Below, piece after piece: positions 55,042-62,344 of a DNA stretch of 64,000 bases; positions within the stretch are counted from its first letter, which is position 1, and every line of letters starts with the position of its first letter. Under the pieces are notes generated by a model. It saw only the letters and a program-made list of their open reading frames with translations, was not told where the DNA came from and made no database searches. The DNA lies in NCBI GenBank assembly GCA_024640085.1, contig JAHEFR010000009.1, positions 1 to 64,000 of the forward strand. The letters run 5' to 3'. The stretch is from Gammaproteobacteria bacterium (GTDB taxonomy: Bacteria > Pseudomonadota > Gammaproteobacteria > Steroidobacterales > XN24). The position numbers were made by a program, and so were the translations under genes.

Positions 55042-56882
55042 CCGGGCAGGGCTTCGGCGGGACGGTCCGTCCCGGGGACCACCTTGACCTCTTCTGGCCG
55101 CGGCGGAGAATATCCGATCAGGACGTCCCCTACCTCAGGCTCGGTCGTCTGGCCTGGCGAAAGAAATTGTGCGCGCGAATCGGCCCGGACGCGCGCGATC
55201 TGGATGGCCCGTGAATCGGCGTCCCCGAGATAGTCACTGTAGCTGTAGGAATCTGTCAGCCGCGTCCGCGTGAATACCCAGCCATCCACGTGCCAACGCC
55301 AGAGACTCTCGTATTCCACTTCTTCCCCGAATGCGATCTTGCCCTTGAGCCCCAGCGCCACCCCCTTGGGATCATCATCTTCGCCCGGCCCCATAGAGAG
55401 CTGGAATACCCTGTCCCTGCCGATATCCGGCGCCAGCGCCGTGCATACCAGGGCGTTGTAGGCGTCATTGTCCGTCGCCGCGAGGACGGCCCCGACGTGC
55501 CCGAGTTCCACGGATTCATCTGCGAACTCGGACAGGATCTCCCCGTAGAAAACCTTGAGGCCGGCCAGTCTGGCGGCCCGCAGCTTGTGCCAGGAGTTGT
55601 CCGCGATGAGCACTTTGACCCCGATCTCCTGCAATACCCGACCCAGTTCCACGCTCCAGGGCGAGGCGCCGACGATCAGGACGCTGTCTCTGGTCGGGCT
55701 CGCCAGCCCCAGGCGGCGCCCCAGCCAGCCGATAGAGAGCCCATGGGCAACCACGGTAGCGAAAATCACCCCGAAGACGAGCGGCAACAGAGCCTCGGCA
55801 CCGGGGAAATCATGCTGGGCGAGGGCCGGCCCCATGACACCAGCGGTCGCCGCCGCCACGATCCCCCGTGGCGCGATCCAGGACAGCAGCAACCTCTCCC
55901 GCAATTCCATCCCCGCGCCGATGGTCGCCGCCATGATTGCAACCGGTCGGACCAAAAACATGATTGCCGCTATGAGTGCGACATTCGACCAATTCACCGC
56001 ACGCACCACGTCCGGGTCCATAGTGGCGGTTAGCACCACGAATACCACGGATACCAGCATGACGGTGATGTACTCTTTGAAACGTTTCATGTCCTGCAGC
56101 CCCGGCAGGTCCATGTTTCCGACCACGATGCCCATCACGGTCACCGCCAGCAGGCCCGCCTCCTCCTGGACCAGATTCGACAGGACATAGGCAACGAGGA
56201 CCAGGGTCAGCATCACCGGGGACTTCAGATACTCTGGCACCATCCCCTGCTGGAAGGCCTTTCCGGTGAGCCAGCCCACCAGTCCTCCCAGACCCACCGC
56301 CACGGCGATGGCTGACGCCAGACCCTCGATCACCGGGAACCAACCCAGTCCCTCACCGGCAAAAATGAAGAACTGGAAAGTGAGGACCGCCAGCAGGGCG
56401 CCTATGGGATCGTTGACGATGCCTTCCCATTTCAGATAGGAAGAAATTCGCCGGTTCAGGCCGGCTTGCCTGAGCAACGGCATAATCACCGTCGGTCCCG
56501 TCACGACCATGATGGCACCGAACACCAGGGCCACCGGCCAACTGAGGCCGGTGATCGAGTGGGCCGCGAAGCTGCCGAGCAACCACGAGAACGGCACGCC
56601 AAGATAGACCAGCCGCCGGACCCCTCGGGCAGCCACCCGTAACTCGCTCGTCTGCAGGCTGAGTCCGCCCTCGAACAGTATCACCGCGACACAGAGGGCG
56701 ACCACCATCTCGACGGTGTGGGAGACTTCCCCGCCGCGGGGGACGAGGCCCAACACCGGCCCGATCAGCAACCCGCCTGCCGCCAGCAGGATAATCGCGG
56801 GCAGGCGGATGCGCCAGGCAAGCCACTGGGCGCCCACGCCCACAGCGAGAATCATCACGATCAGGAGTACGGTGCCTTCCAT
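55038..56882 (-). CDS. cation:proton antiporter with TrkA-N (RCK) domain
   Basis: The 614-residue membrane protein has about 12-13 hydrophobic helices over residues 1-390 and a C-terminal RCK/TrkA-N domain (DSVLIVGASPWSVELGRVLQ; ADNDAYNALVCTAL). It fits the CPA1/NhaP-type antiporter group (motif FGAIMVVTGPTVIMPLLRQ, WEGIVNDPIGALLAVL). Na+ or K+ for H+ exchange is likely; which ion is not clear. It diverges from rocD with a 136-base gap. Confidence 0.92.
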   Translation of the reverse strand: MEGTVLLIVMILAVGVGAQWLAWRIRLPAIILLAAGGLLIGPVLGLVPRGGEVSHTVEMVVALCVAVILFEGGLSLQTSELRVAARGVRRLVYLGVPFSWLLGSFAAHSITGLSWPVALVFGAIMVVTGPTVIMPLLRQAGLNRRISSYLKWEGIVNDPIGALLAVLTFQFFIFAGEGLGWFPVIEGLASAIAVAVGLGGLVGWLTGKAFQQGMVPEYLKSPVMLTLVLVAYVLSNLVQEEAGLLAVTVMGIVVGNMDLPGLQDMKRFKEYITVMLVSVVFVVLTATMDPDVVRAVNWSNVALIAAIMFLVRPVAIMAATIGAGMELRERLLLSWIAPRGIVAAATAGVMGPALAQHDFPGAEALLPLVFGVIFATVVAHGLSIGWLGRRLGLASPTRDSVLIVGASPWSVELGRVLQEIGVKVLIADNSWHKLRAARLAGLKVFYGEILSEFADESVELGHVGAVLAATDNDAYNALVCTALAPDIGRDRVFQLSMGPGEDDDPKGVALGLKGKIAFGEEVEYESLWRWHVDGWVFTRTRLTDSYSYSDYLGDADSRAIQIARVRADSRAQFLSPGQTTEPEVGDVLIGYSPPRPEEVKVVPGTDRPAEALPG

Positions 56883-57018
56883 CGACGGTCTCAGATCAGG
56901 GGACGCCTGCTACCGTAGCGACCGGTCCGGGGCGACGCAACCGACGCGTGAAAGCGCCCCGGACATTGGCCTAGAATGACACCATTGGCCGACAGCCGCG
57001 CCGCGAACGGAGAACTGC

Positions 57019-58251
57019 GTGAGCAACCCGATTATCGAACTGGAAGACAGGTACTGCGCCCATAACTATCATCCCCTGCCGGTGGTGCTGGTCAAGGGAG
57101 ACGGGCCCTATGTCTGGGACGACGGAGGCCAGCGCTACCTGGACATGATGAGCGCCTATTCTGCCGTCAGTCACGGACACGCCCACCCTCGCCTGGTCCG
57201 TAGACTGACCGAGCAGGCGGCGACCCTCAACATCGTCTCCCGCGCATTTCACACGGACAAGCTGGGTCCATTCCTGGAAATGGCATGCGAGATCTCGGGC
57301 ATGGACGCGGCTCTGCCTATGAACACCGGCGCCGAGGCGGTGGAGACCGCCATGAAGGCTGCACGGAAATGGGCTTACACGGTAAAAGGAGTCCCCGAGG
57401 ACAGGGCGGAGATCATCGCCTGTCAGGGCAACTTCCACGGCCGTACCATCGCCATCATCGGCATGTCTTCGGAAGCACAATACCGAGATGGTTTCGGCCC
57501 CTTCCCAGGCGGCCTTGGTCTTATACCCTACGGGGACACGGCCGCCCTCGAGAAAGCCATAACGCCTCATACGGCCGCCCTCATCGTGGAACCGATCCAG
57601 GGTGAGGGCGGCATCGTCATCCCGCCGGCCGGGTATCTCGCGCGCTGTGCAGAGATCTGTCGGGCGCACGATGTCCTGCTGATATGCGACGAGGTTCAGA
57701 CAGGGCTCGGCCGGACAGGGAGGATGTTCGCCTTCGAGCATGACAACGTCCGTCCCGACGGTCTTATCCTCGGTAAGGCGCTTGGCGGCGGAATTCTGCC
57801 CGTATCCATGTTCCTCGGCCGGCGAGAGGTCATGGACGTATTCAAACCGGGAGATCACGGCAGTACATTCGGCGGCAACCCCCTGGCCGCCGCGATCGGC
57901 CTGGAGGCCCTCAAGATACTCGTCGAGGAGGACCTGCCGGCCAGGAGCGCCGACAACGGGGCCTGGCTACTGGATCGCCTGCGTTCCATCGACAGTCCGC
58001 TGGTCCGGGAAATCCGCGGCCGAGGGTTATTTATCGGCATCGACATCGATCCGGAAAGGGCCACCGCGCGGGAGGTGTGCGAGCGCCTGATGACAAAGGG
58101 GCTGCTGAGCAAGGAGACCCACGAGACCGTCGTCCGGCTTGCGCCGCCCCTGGCTGTGGACAGGGAAACGCTGGCCTGGGCGGCCGACCAAATCGAGGAA
58201 GTGCTTGGGGAGATGAGCGCTGTCGGGAAACCATCGTCGACCGCGGCCTGA
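57019..58251 (+). CDS. rocD: ornithine-oxo-acid aminotransferase
   Basis: This PLP aminotransferase moves the delta-amino group of ornithine to 2-oxoglutarate, giving glutamate semialdehyde. The 410 residues show HNYHPLPVVLVKGDG, YLDMMSAYSAVSHGHAHPRL, CDEVQTGLGRTGRMFA and the PLP-lysine site LILGKALGGGILPVS. It begins with GTG. argE and proC in the same window give the ornithine source and the proline route. A short coding relic follows (58280-58402). Confidence 0.95.
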   Translation: MSNPIIELEDRYCAHNYHPLPVVLVKGDGPYVWDDGGQRYLDMMSAYSAVSHGHAHPRLVRRLTEQAATLNIVSRAFHTDKLGPFLEMACEISGMDAALPMNTGAEAVETAMKAARKWAYTVKGVPEDRAEIIACQGNFHGRTIAIIGMSSEAQYRDGFGPFPGGLGLIPYGDTAALEKAITPHTAALIVEPIQGEGGIVIPPAGYLARCAEICRAHDVLLICDEVQTGLGRTGRMFAFEHDNVRPDGLILGKALGGGILPVSMFLGRREVMDVFKPGDHGSTFGGNPLAAAIGLEALKILVEEDLPARSADNGAWLLDRLRSIDSPLVREIRGRGLFIGIDIDPERATAREVCERLMTKGLLSKETHETVVRLAPPLAVDRETLAWAADQIEEVLGEMSAVGKPSSTAA

Positions 58252-58279
58252 CAGGAAGATCGAACAGATAGAACTTTAA

Positions 58280-58402
58280 ATCGGGGCGATAGAGGATGGC
58301 GGACGGATTCCGGACCACTTCGCTTTCGGGGTCGCGGACGTGATCGAGGCGATCCCGGGCCATGTCCTGACCGAGGCGCGGGTCACCGGCGTCTCGCGTT
58401 GA
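58280..58402 (+). pseudogene. possible 3' relic of an unidentified coding region
   Basis: Downstream of rocD a 40-codon open stretch with strong GC bias at third positions ends in a TGA at 58400-58402. It is closed on the left by an in-frame TAA at 58277 and has no ATG or good start. The peptide ending EAIPGHVLTEARVTGVSR looks like a true protein C-terminus, but I do not recognise it. I read it as a remnant of a lost gene; a chance ORF is possible. Confidence 0.3.
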
Positions 58403-58431
58403 ATCGCGACGTGGCTGTCTGACCCGGTCGT

Positions 58432-58986
58432 CTACGGCTCACCGGATTCCAGCGTAAAGTCGACCATCTCGGTACGGCGTCCGGGTGCCCCGGGATCGTA
58501 TTCGCGGGACTTTGCGATCTCGAGGGCCTGTGCCTCGAACATCCCCGGTGGCACGGACCGGATCACCTCCGCGTCCACGACCTGCCCCTGGTCGTCTACG
58601 AGGACCTCCACCTGCACGAATCCCGATTCCCTGTGGAGCGGGACCTCGAGGGGCGGAATCGCTTCGAGGGGCGGCAGGCTGGGCCTCTCGTTACCGGTGG
58701 TCTCCCCCAGGGCCTCTGCCAGATCGAGTCGCTCGCTGGGCGTCAGTAGCCTCAGATCCACCGCGTGATGACCGGCGGGTCGGTCGAAGATGCCGAACGA
58801 CCAGAGGCTGGCGACAAGCAGGATCGCTACGACCACGCTGGCGCCGGCCACAAAGCCAGCAAAGCGGAGCAGTCTGCGCCATCCGGATCGCATCAGCCCG
58901 AGGGGTCTCGTTGCCGCCGCGCGCGAACCGGCCCACCACTCCTGCCAGCCCCCGCTGTGCGTTGCCAGTCCAGGCCACTCCGGCAC
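58432..58986 (-). CDS. TonB-like protein with short periplasmic domain
   Basis: The 184-residue protein, from a GTG eight bases after the FKBP stop, has one membrane helix (hydrophobic segment ASVVVAILLVASLWSF around residues 50-65), a short spacer and a C-terminal TonB-type domain (GFVQVEVLVDDQGQVVDAEVI, FEAQALEIAKSREYDPG). The spacer is far shorter than in the true tonB at 42.9 kb. An alternative start is ATG at 58896. It may help build or power another complex; the function is uncertain. Confidence 0.65.
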   Translation of the reverse strand: MPEWPGLATHSGGWQEWWAGSRAAATRPLGLMRSGWRRLLRFAGFVAGASVVVAILLVASLWSFGIFDRPAGHHAVDLRLLTPSERLDLAEALGETTGNERPSLPPLEAIPPLEVPLHRESGFVQVEVLVDDQGQVVDAEVIRSVPPGMFEAQALEIAKSREYDPGAPGRRTEMVDFTLESGEP

Positions 58987-58991
58987 ATCGG

Positions 58992-59411
58992 CTATTCGAT
59001 CTCCAGGAGTTCCACGTCGAAGACGAGCGTCGCACCTGGCGGGATGACATTTCCTGCGCCACGATCGCCGTAGGCCATGTCCGGGGGGATTACCAGCCTG
59101 CGCTTGCCACCAACCTTCATCCCGGCGACCCCCTGGTCCCATCCGCGGATCACTCGACCTGCGCCCAGCGGGAAGCTGAACGGATCTCCCCGATCAACCG
59201 AGCTGTCAAACTTCTCGCCCTTCATCTCCTCGGCGTCGGCGTCGTAAAGCCACCCGGTGTAATGCACCACCACCACTTGCCCTGCCTCGGCCATTTCACC
59301 GGTCCCCTCGACGATATCCATGACCTGCAGCGACTCGACGCCGTCGGCCAGCAGGGGTGGCGCAAGCAGAAGCGCGGCCAGAAAACTCGCGAACAATCGC
59401 ATCGATGTCAT
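58992..59411 (-). CDS. FKBP-type peptidyl-prolyl isomerase (exported)
   Basis: The 139-residue protein has a signal peptide (about residues 1-22, LLLAPPLLA) followed by one FKBP domain: [42 protein letters not shown] and [31 protein letters not shown]. It should catalyse prolyl isomerisation in the periplasm. It lies between msrB and the TonB-like gene, same strand. Confidence 0.95.
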   Translation of the reverse strand: MTSMRLFASFLAALLLAPPLLADGVESLQVMDIVEGTGEMAEAGQVVVVHYTGWLYDADAEEMKGEKFDSSVDRGDPFSFPLGAGRVIRGWDQGVAGMKVGGKRRLVIPPDMAYGDRGAGNVIPPGATLVFDVELLEIE

Positions 59412-59480
59412 CTCCTCTTTTTGGGGTTGCCCCCGACCCCGGGGTGCCCGGGAACATCCATCCGCCGGCGGGACCCGGCG

Positions 59481-59888
59481 TCAGTCTTCGGCAGACTCAG
59501 AATCGAGGTCCAGGGCTGCCGAGTTGATACAGTACCTCAATCCCGTTGGTTTCGGCCCGTCGGGGAAGACGTGCCCCAGGTGCGCGTCGCAGTTGAAGCA
59601 TCGGACTTCCTCCCGGATCATGCCGTGGCTAACGTCCCGGCGAACCTGAACCCGATCCTCCGCCAGCGGCAACCAGAAACTCGGCCAGCCGGAGCCGGAA
59701 TCGTACTTGTGGTCGGAGCTGAAAAGTTCGATGCCGCAGCACACGCACCGGTAGACGCCATCCAGTTTGCAGTCCACGTAGGCACCGGAGAACGGTCTCT
59801 CGGTCCCTCCCCTCTGGGTGATCCGATGCTGCTCGTCTGTCAAATTCCGGCGCCGGTCGTCATCGGCCGGGGGTTTCCTGTGCTTCAT
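59481..59888 (-). CDS. msrB: peptide-methionine (R)-S-oxide reductase
   Basis: MsrB repairs oxidised methionine in proteins. The 135 residues contain the zinc cysteine pairs CVCC and CFNC, the substrate motif SGSGWPSFW, and the catalytic cysteine in RYCINSAAL. No signal peptide, so cytoplasmic. The ATG at 59888 follows GAGAGG at eight bases; the open frame to 60026 upstream is not conserved. Confidence 0.95.
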   Translation of the reverse strand: MKHRKPPADDDRRRNLTDEQHRITQRGGTERPFSGAYVDCKLDGVYRCVCCGIELFSSDHKYDSGSGWPSFWLPLAEDRVQVRRDVSHGMIREEVRCFNCDAHLGHVFPDGPKPTGLRYCINSAALDLDSESAED

Positions 59889-60112
59889 TGAGCCACCTCT
59901 CTTGTGGGCTGAAAATGCTAATCCGCCCGGTGGCGCCCGTCCACCGCCTTGGAAGACGGATGGCGCTGGCCAATGCGATATTCTGGGGGAACACGGGCAA
60001 TGGAGTCCGCAACGGGCACCCGGCAAATGGATAAGGGACGTCGGGGTGAGTCAGAGCCCGGCACCCACTGGGGCACCCGGAAACGGGCCCGGAAAGGAGG
60101 GTGCCGCCGGCG

Positions 60113-60346
60113 CTAGAAGTCGGAGGAGCGGCCGCCGCGAGCGAGGCCGACCAGATAAGGATCGAAGCAGGAGACTTCGTCCTCACGCCGGTTAACGCCG
60201 TCCCAGTCGTATGCGTCCAGCTCAACTGAAGGACTCGCGCCCGCGCTGACGGAGCGGCGTTGTCGAGCCAGATCTCCGAGATAGGGATCGCTGGATCCGG
60301 TGACCCTGGAGTCGCCGTCCGGCGCCGTGCGCGTACGTCTATCCAT
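60113..60346 (-). CDS. small protein with duplicated DPYLxxLAR motif, unknown function
   Basis: The 77-residue protein is not recognised. It has an internal duplication: SSDPYLGDLARQRRS near residues 18-32 and CFDPYLVGLARGGRS near the C-terminus, also visible at DNA level (GATCC-TATCT...GCTCG). Third codon positions are GC-rich as in real genes here. The ATG at 60346 has GAGG eight bases ahead; an ATG at 60361 is also possible. It is hydrophilic, with no signal or membrane helix. Neighbours are msrB downstream and a 47-codon membrane ORF upstream. Confidence 0.5.
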   Translation of the reverse strand: MDRRTRTAPDGDSRVTGSSDPYLGDLARQRRSVSAGASPSVELDAYDWDGVNRREDEVSCFDPYLVGLARGGRSSDF

Positions 60347-60458
60347 AACCGGAATCCTCATCAATCCTGCCTGGGACGATAGCCTCCACCCGCCGCCGAG
60401 ACCGTGCCCCAGTTCACAGATTCCGGAGCCGGATACGGAGTCGATCGGTGGGAATCCG

Positions 60459-60602
60459 TCAGACTGGCAGGAGCAGGGCCAGAAGCGTCACAGAGACAAG
60501 CCCCCCCTGGAGAGCCAGGCGGCGACAGTTGGCTCGTGCACCGTGCACAGCCAACCCGACGACTTCGTCGACCTCGTCCAGTAGCTGGATCAGTCTTTCC
60601 AC
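60459..60602 (-). CDS. 47-residue putative small membrane protein
   Basis: A short ORF starts with GTG, with GGAG six bases ahead. The N-terminal half is amphipathic and acidic (ERLIQLLDEVDEVVGLAVHG), followed by a basic turn (ARANCRRLALQGG) and a hydrophobic C-terminal segment (VSVTLLALLLPV) that could insert in the membrane. Codon use is GC3-rich. No family recognised. It lies between a DUF6544-like gene and the DPYL protein on the same strand. Could be a chance ORF; the good ribosome site and pattern argue otherwise. Confidence 0.45.
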   Translation of the reverse strand: MERLIQLLDEVDEVVGLAVHGARANCRRLALQGGLVSVTLLALLLPV

Positions 60603-60697
60603 GGGAGTCTCCGGTCCAAGGGCCTGCTGACCCTATCGGCCTGCCAGGCGCCCGGACGACATCGTCCACAGGTCCTGGTCTAGGTCGGAGCTTATCG

Positions 60698-60717
60698 GGC
60701 AGCGGGAGCCCGCTGCC
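60698..60717. other. GC hairpin downstream of the DUF6544-like gene
   Basis: GGCAGCGG pairs with CCGCTGCC around GAGC, about 50 bases past the DUF6544-like stop. There is no U-run on the minus strand, so it is not a classical terminator. It might mark the transcript end through Rho or stabilise the message. Confidence 0.35.
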
Positions 60718-60767
60718 GTGAACTGGGTCTCAGTTCGTGGTGCTGGCCTGGAGCCGGAGTCGGCGAG

Positions 60768-61604
60768 TCACAGAAACCGTGCGTCCTCCACGGTGATGCG
60801 CATGAATTCCTCGGCCGCGTCGGTACCGTAACCCCACGCCGCAATCACCCGGGACGGTATCGTGTAGTCGCCGAATCTTGCCTCTTGCTCGACGCGGATA
60901 CCGAAAGGCATCAGACCGAAGCTCCTTGCCTCGCCGCCCTGGTGTCTCATCATGCTGACATCGACCAGGGCCCCGCTCTCGGCGACAGTGAGATTCAGGC
61001 TGGAGACCGCCGCCAGCCCAGGCAGACGGACTGTCGCCCGGTGCTCGTCACCCGGCTCCCAGGTCGCGCCCCGGGCCGGACAGAGGCAGGCAGGGAGCCA
61101 GATCGATTCGATGACCAGTCTGCCAACCGCCGATCTTGCGAACTCACCCCCGCGGATTCGCACCAGAGGCAGGATTCCGGAGAGGAAGAAATCGGAACCG
61201 GCATCGCCGTCGCAGAGGTACTCCGATCCCTCCGTATAAATCCGCCCGACGCCCTCGATCCGTGCCTGCCAGAGCAGACCGCGTTCCGGGCAGATCCGTT
61301 CCATGGCCTCGAACTTGAACCAGTCGCCGTCCGGACGGACGCGGATTTCTCCAATCAGGTGAAGGTCCACGGTCTTGGCCAGCGCCGCGCCTTCTGTGAT
61401 GGCGTGCCGGAGATATCGGGCAGCCGGGGGGGGTATCAGGACAGTCTCCCGGGAGCTGAACCGATCGCCGGATACGTCGGGCAAAGCCAGCCGATTGAAC
61501 ACCTGGCGGTGGCGAGCGATGACGCGGGCTCGCCCCTGCCTCAGCCAAACATAGGTCGAGAGCAGAATGACCGCGACGACCAGCAGGACCCAGAGCATCT
61601 CCAT
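60768..61604 (-). CDS. DUF6544/DUF6920-like membrane-anchored protein
   Basis: The 278-residue protein has an N-terminal membrane helix (LWVLLVVAVILLSTYVWL) and a beta-rich domain that reads like the DUF6544/6920 group: AARYLRHAITEGAAL, LIGEIRVRPDGDWFKFEAMERI, ARIEGVGRIY, VIESIWLPACL. Function unknown. It lies in a minus-strand run between small ORFs; the nearest upstream ORF stops 88 bases before its ATG. Confidence 0.7.
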   Translation of the reverse strand: MEMLWVLLVVAVILLSTYVWLRQGRARVIARHRQVFNRLALPDVSGDRFSSRETVLIPPPAARYLRHAITEGAALAKTVDLHLIGEIRVRPDGDWFKFEAMERICPERGLLWQARIEGVGRIYTEGSEYLCDGDAGSDFFLSGILPLVRIRGGEFARSAVGRLVIESIWLPACLCPARGATWEPGDEHRATVRLPGLAAVSSLNLTVAESGALVDVSMMRHQGGEARSFGLMPFGIRVEQEARFGDYTIPSRVIAAWGYGTDAAEEFMRITVEDARFL

Positions 61605-61692
61605 CCAGCCTGTTACCGTAACCGCGACCGCGTCTGATGCGGCCGGACGCCCGGATTATACTGGCGGATGCGGGCGCCCCGGGCGGTCGGTC

Positions 61693-61878
61693 TCAGGAGT
61701 CCGATGTTTCCTGCTGGTGGGGCAGCGCGAGGTAGAAGCCTGAATTGGCGCCGGCTCTCTTGTGCTCCAGGCTTGAAGCCGCGATCGAGCGCGCCTTGCT
61801 CACCCATGTCCAGCGGTCCCTGGCCTGACCGGTGTCAAGCCTGTGACCGTCCGTCGTTCTTTCGCGATTCGCCTGCAT
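61693..61878 (-). CDS. 61-residue hypothetical protein
   Basis: The short ORF has GGGGAG nine bases before ATG. The product is hydrophilic, with RWTWVSKARSIAASSLEHKR in the middle and no signal. I do not recognise a family. It is 48 bases after the 80-residue ORF upstream and both are on the same strand, with good ribosome sites, so they may be cotranscribed. No similarity to the neighbours can be stated. Confidence 0.4.
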   Translation of the reverse strand: MQANRERTTDGHRLDTGQARDRWTWVSKARSIAASSLEHKRAGANSGFYLALPHQQETSDS

Positions 61879-61926
61879 CCCGTTTCTCTCCCCGCATCCC
61901 CCACAGATTGAAAGAGAGTTATGTGG

Positions 61927-62169
61927 TCAGTTGTCCTGCTCCCAGTCCGCCCTGACCCTGGCCGTCCAGGCCTGGTATCCACTCCATGTGTAAATCGATT
62001 CGGGCCCTTGCCTTCTGCTGACGTCTCGTTCCAACCGGCCGAGCCAACCACGGTAGGTTTCCCAACCTACTGCGGGGGAGGACAGGCGTTTCCGGGATTC
62101 GGATCGGCCCGATCCATTCCCGGCGGGCGGCTCGGATCCCTTCCCTCGCGACCGGCGGTCTCTTGGCAT
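61927..62169 (-). CDS. 80-residue hypothetical basic protein
   Basis: GGAGG lies five to six bases before the ATG (a very strong ribosome site). The protein has a basic, low-complexity first third (RDRRSRGKGSEPP), then a helix-prone, tryptophan/tyrosine-rich part (GWETYRGWLGRLERDV; YTWSGYQAWTARVRADWEQ). It might bind nucleic acid or another protein; no family recognised. A LacI-type palindrome lies 62 bases upstream. Confidence 0.5.
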   Translation of the reverse strand: MPRDRRSRGKGSEPPAGNGSGRSESRKRLSSPAVGWETYRGWLGRLERDVSRRQGPESIYTWSGYQAWTARVRADWEQDN

Positions 62170-62230
62170 GACGTCCTCCAGTCGGCTGACTGACGTGCCC
62201 GCACACTAGCCGCATGTGCTGGAAGGGACC

Positions 62231-62244
62231 GTGAAGCGTTTCAC
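62231..62244. promoter_or_regulatory. palindrome resembling a LacI-family operator
   Basis: GTGAAGCGTTTCAC is symmetric in 12 of 14 positions around a central CG, the form of LacI/GalR-family operators. It lies upstream of the 80-residue ORF (start 62169) and downstream of ppnN. No regulator gene of that family is seen nearby, so this is a weak call. Confidence 0.25.
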
Positions 62245-62344
62245 AGTGTCGAGGCCCGCCCCATCGGGAGCCGTGGATGTGTGAACGGGTTAACGCTTTC
62301 CTCATGTCTGGCCGTGGATGTCGGCCTCCCGGCCTACGGCTGTC

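Noticed and set aside
60000-60116. 38-residue arginine-rich ORF on the plus strand
   Set aside because: The ribosome site is poor (GGGGG at about 11 bases), it lies opposite minus-strand genes, and repeated GGCACCCGG suggests structure rather than coding.
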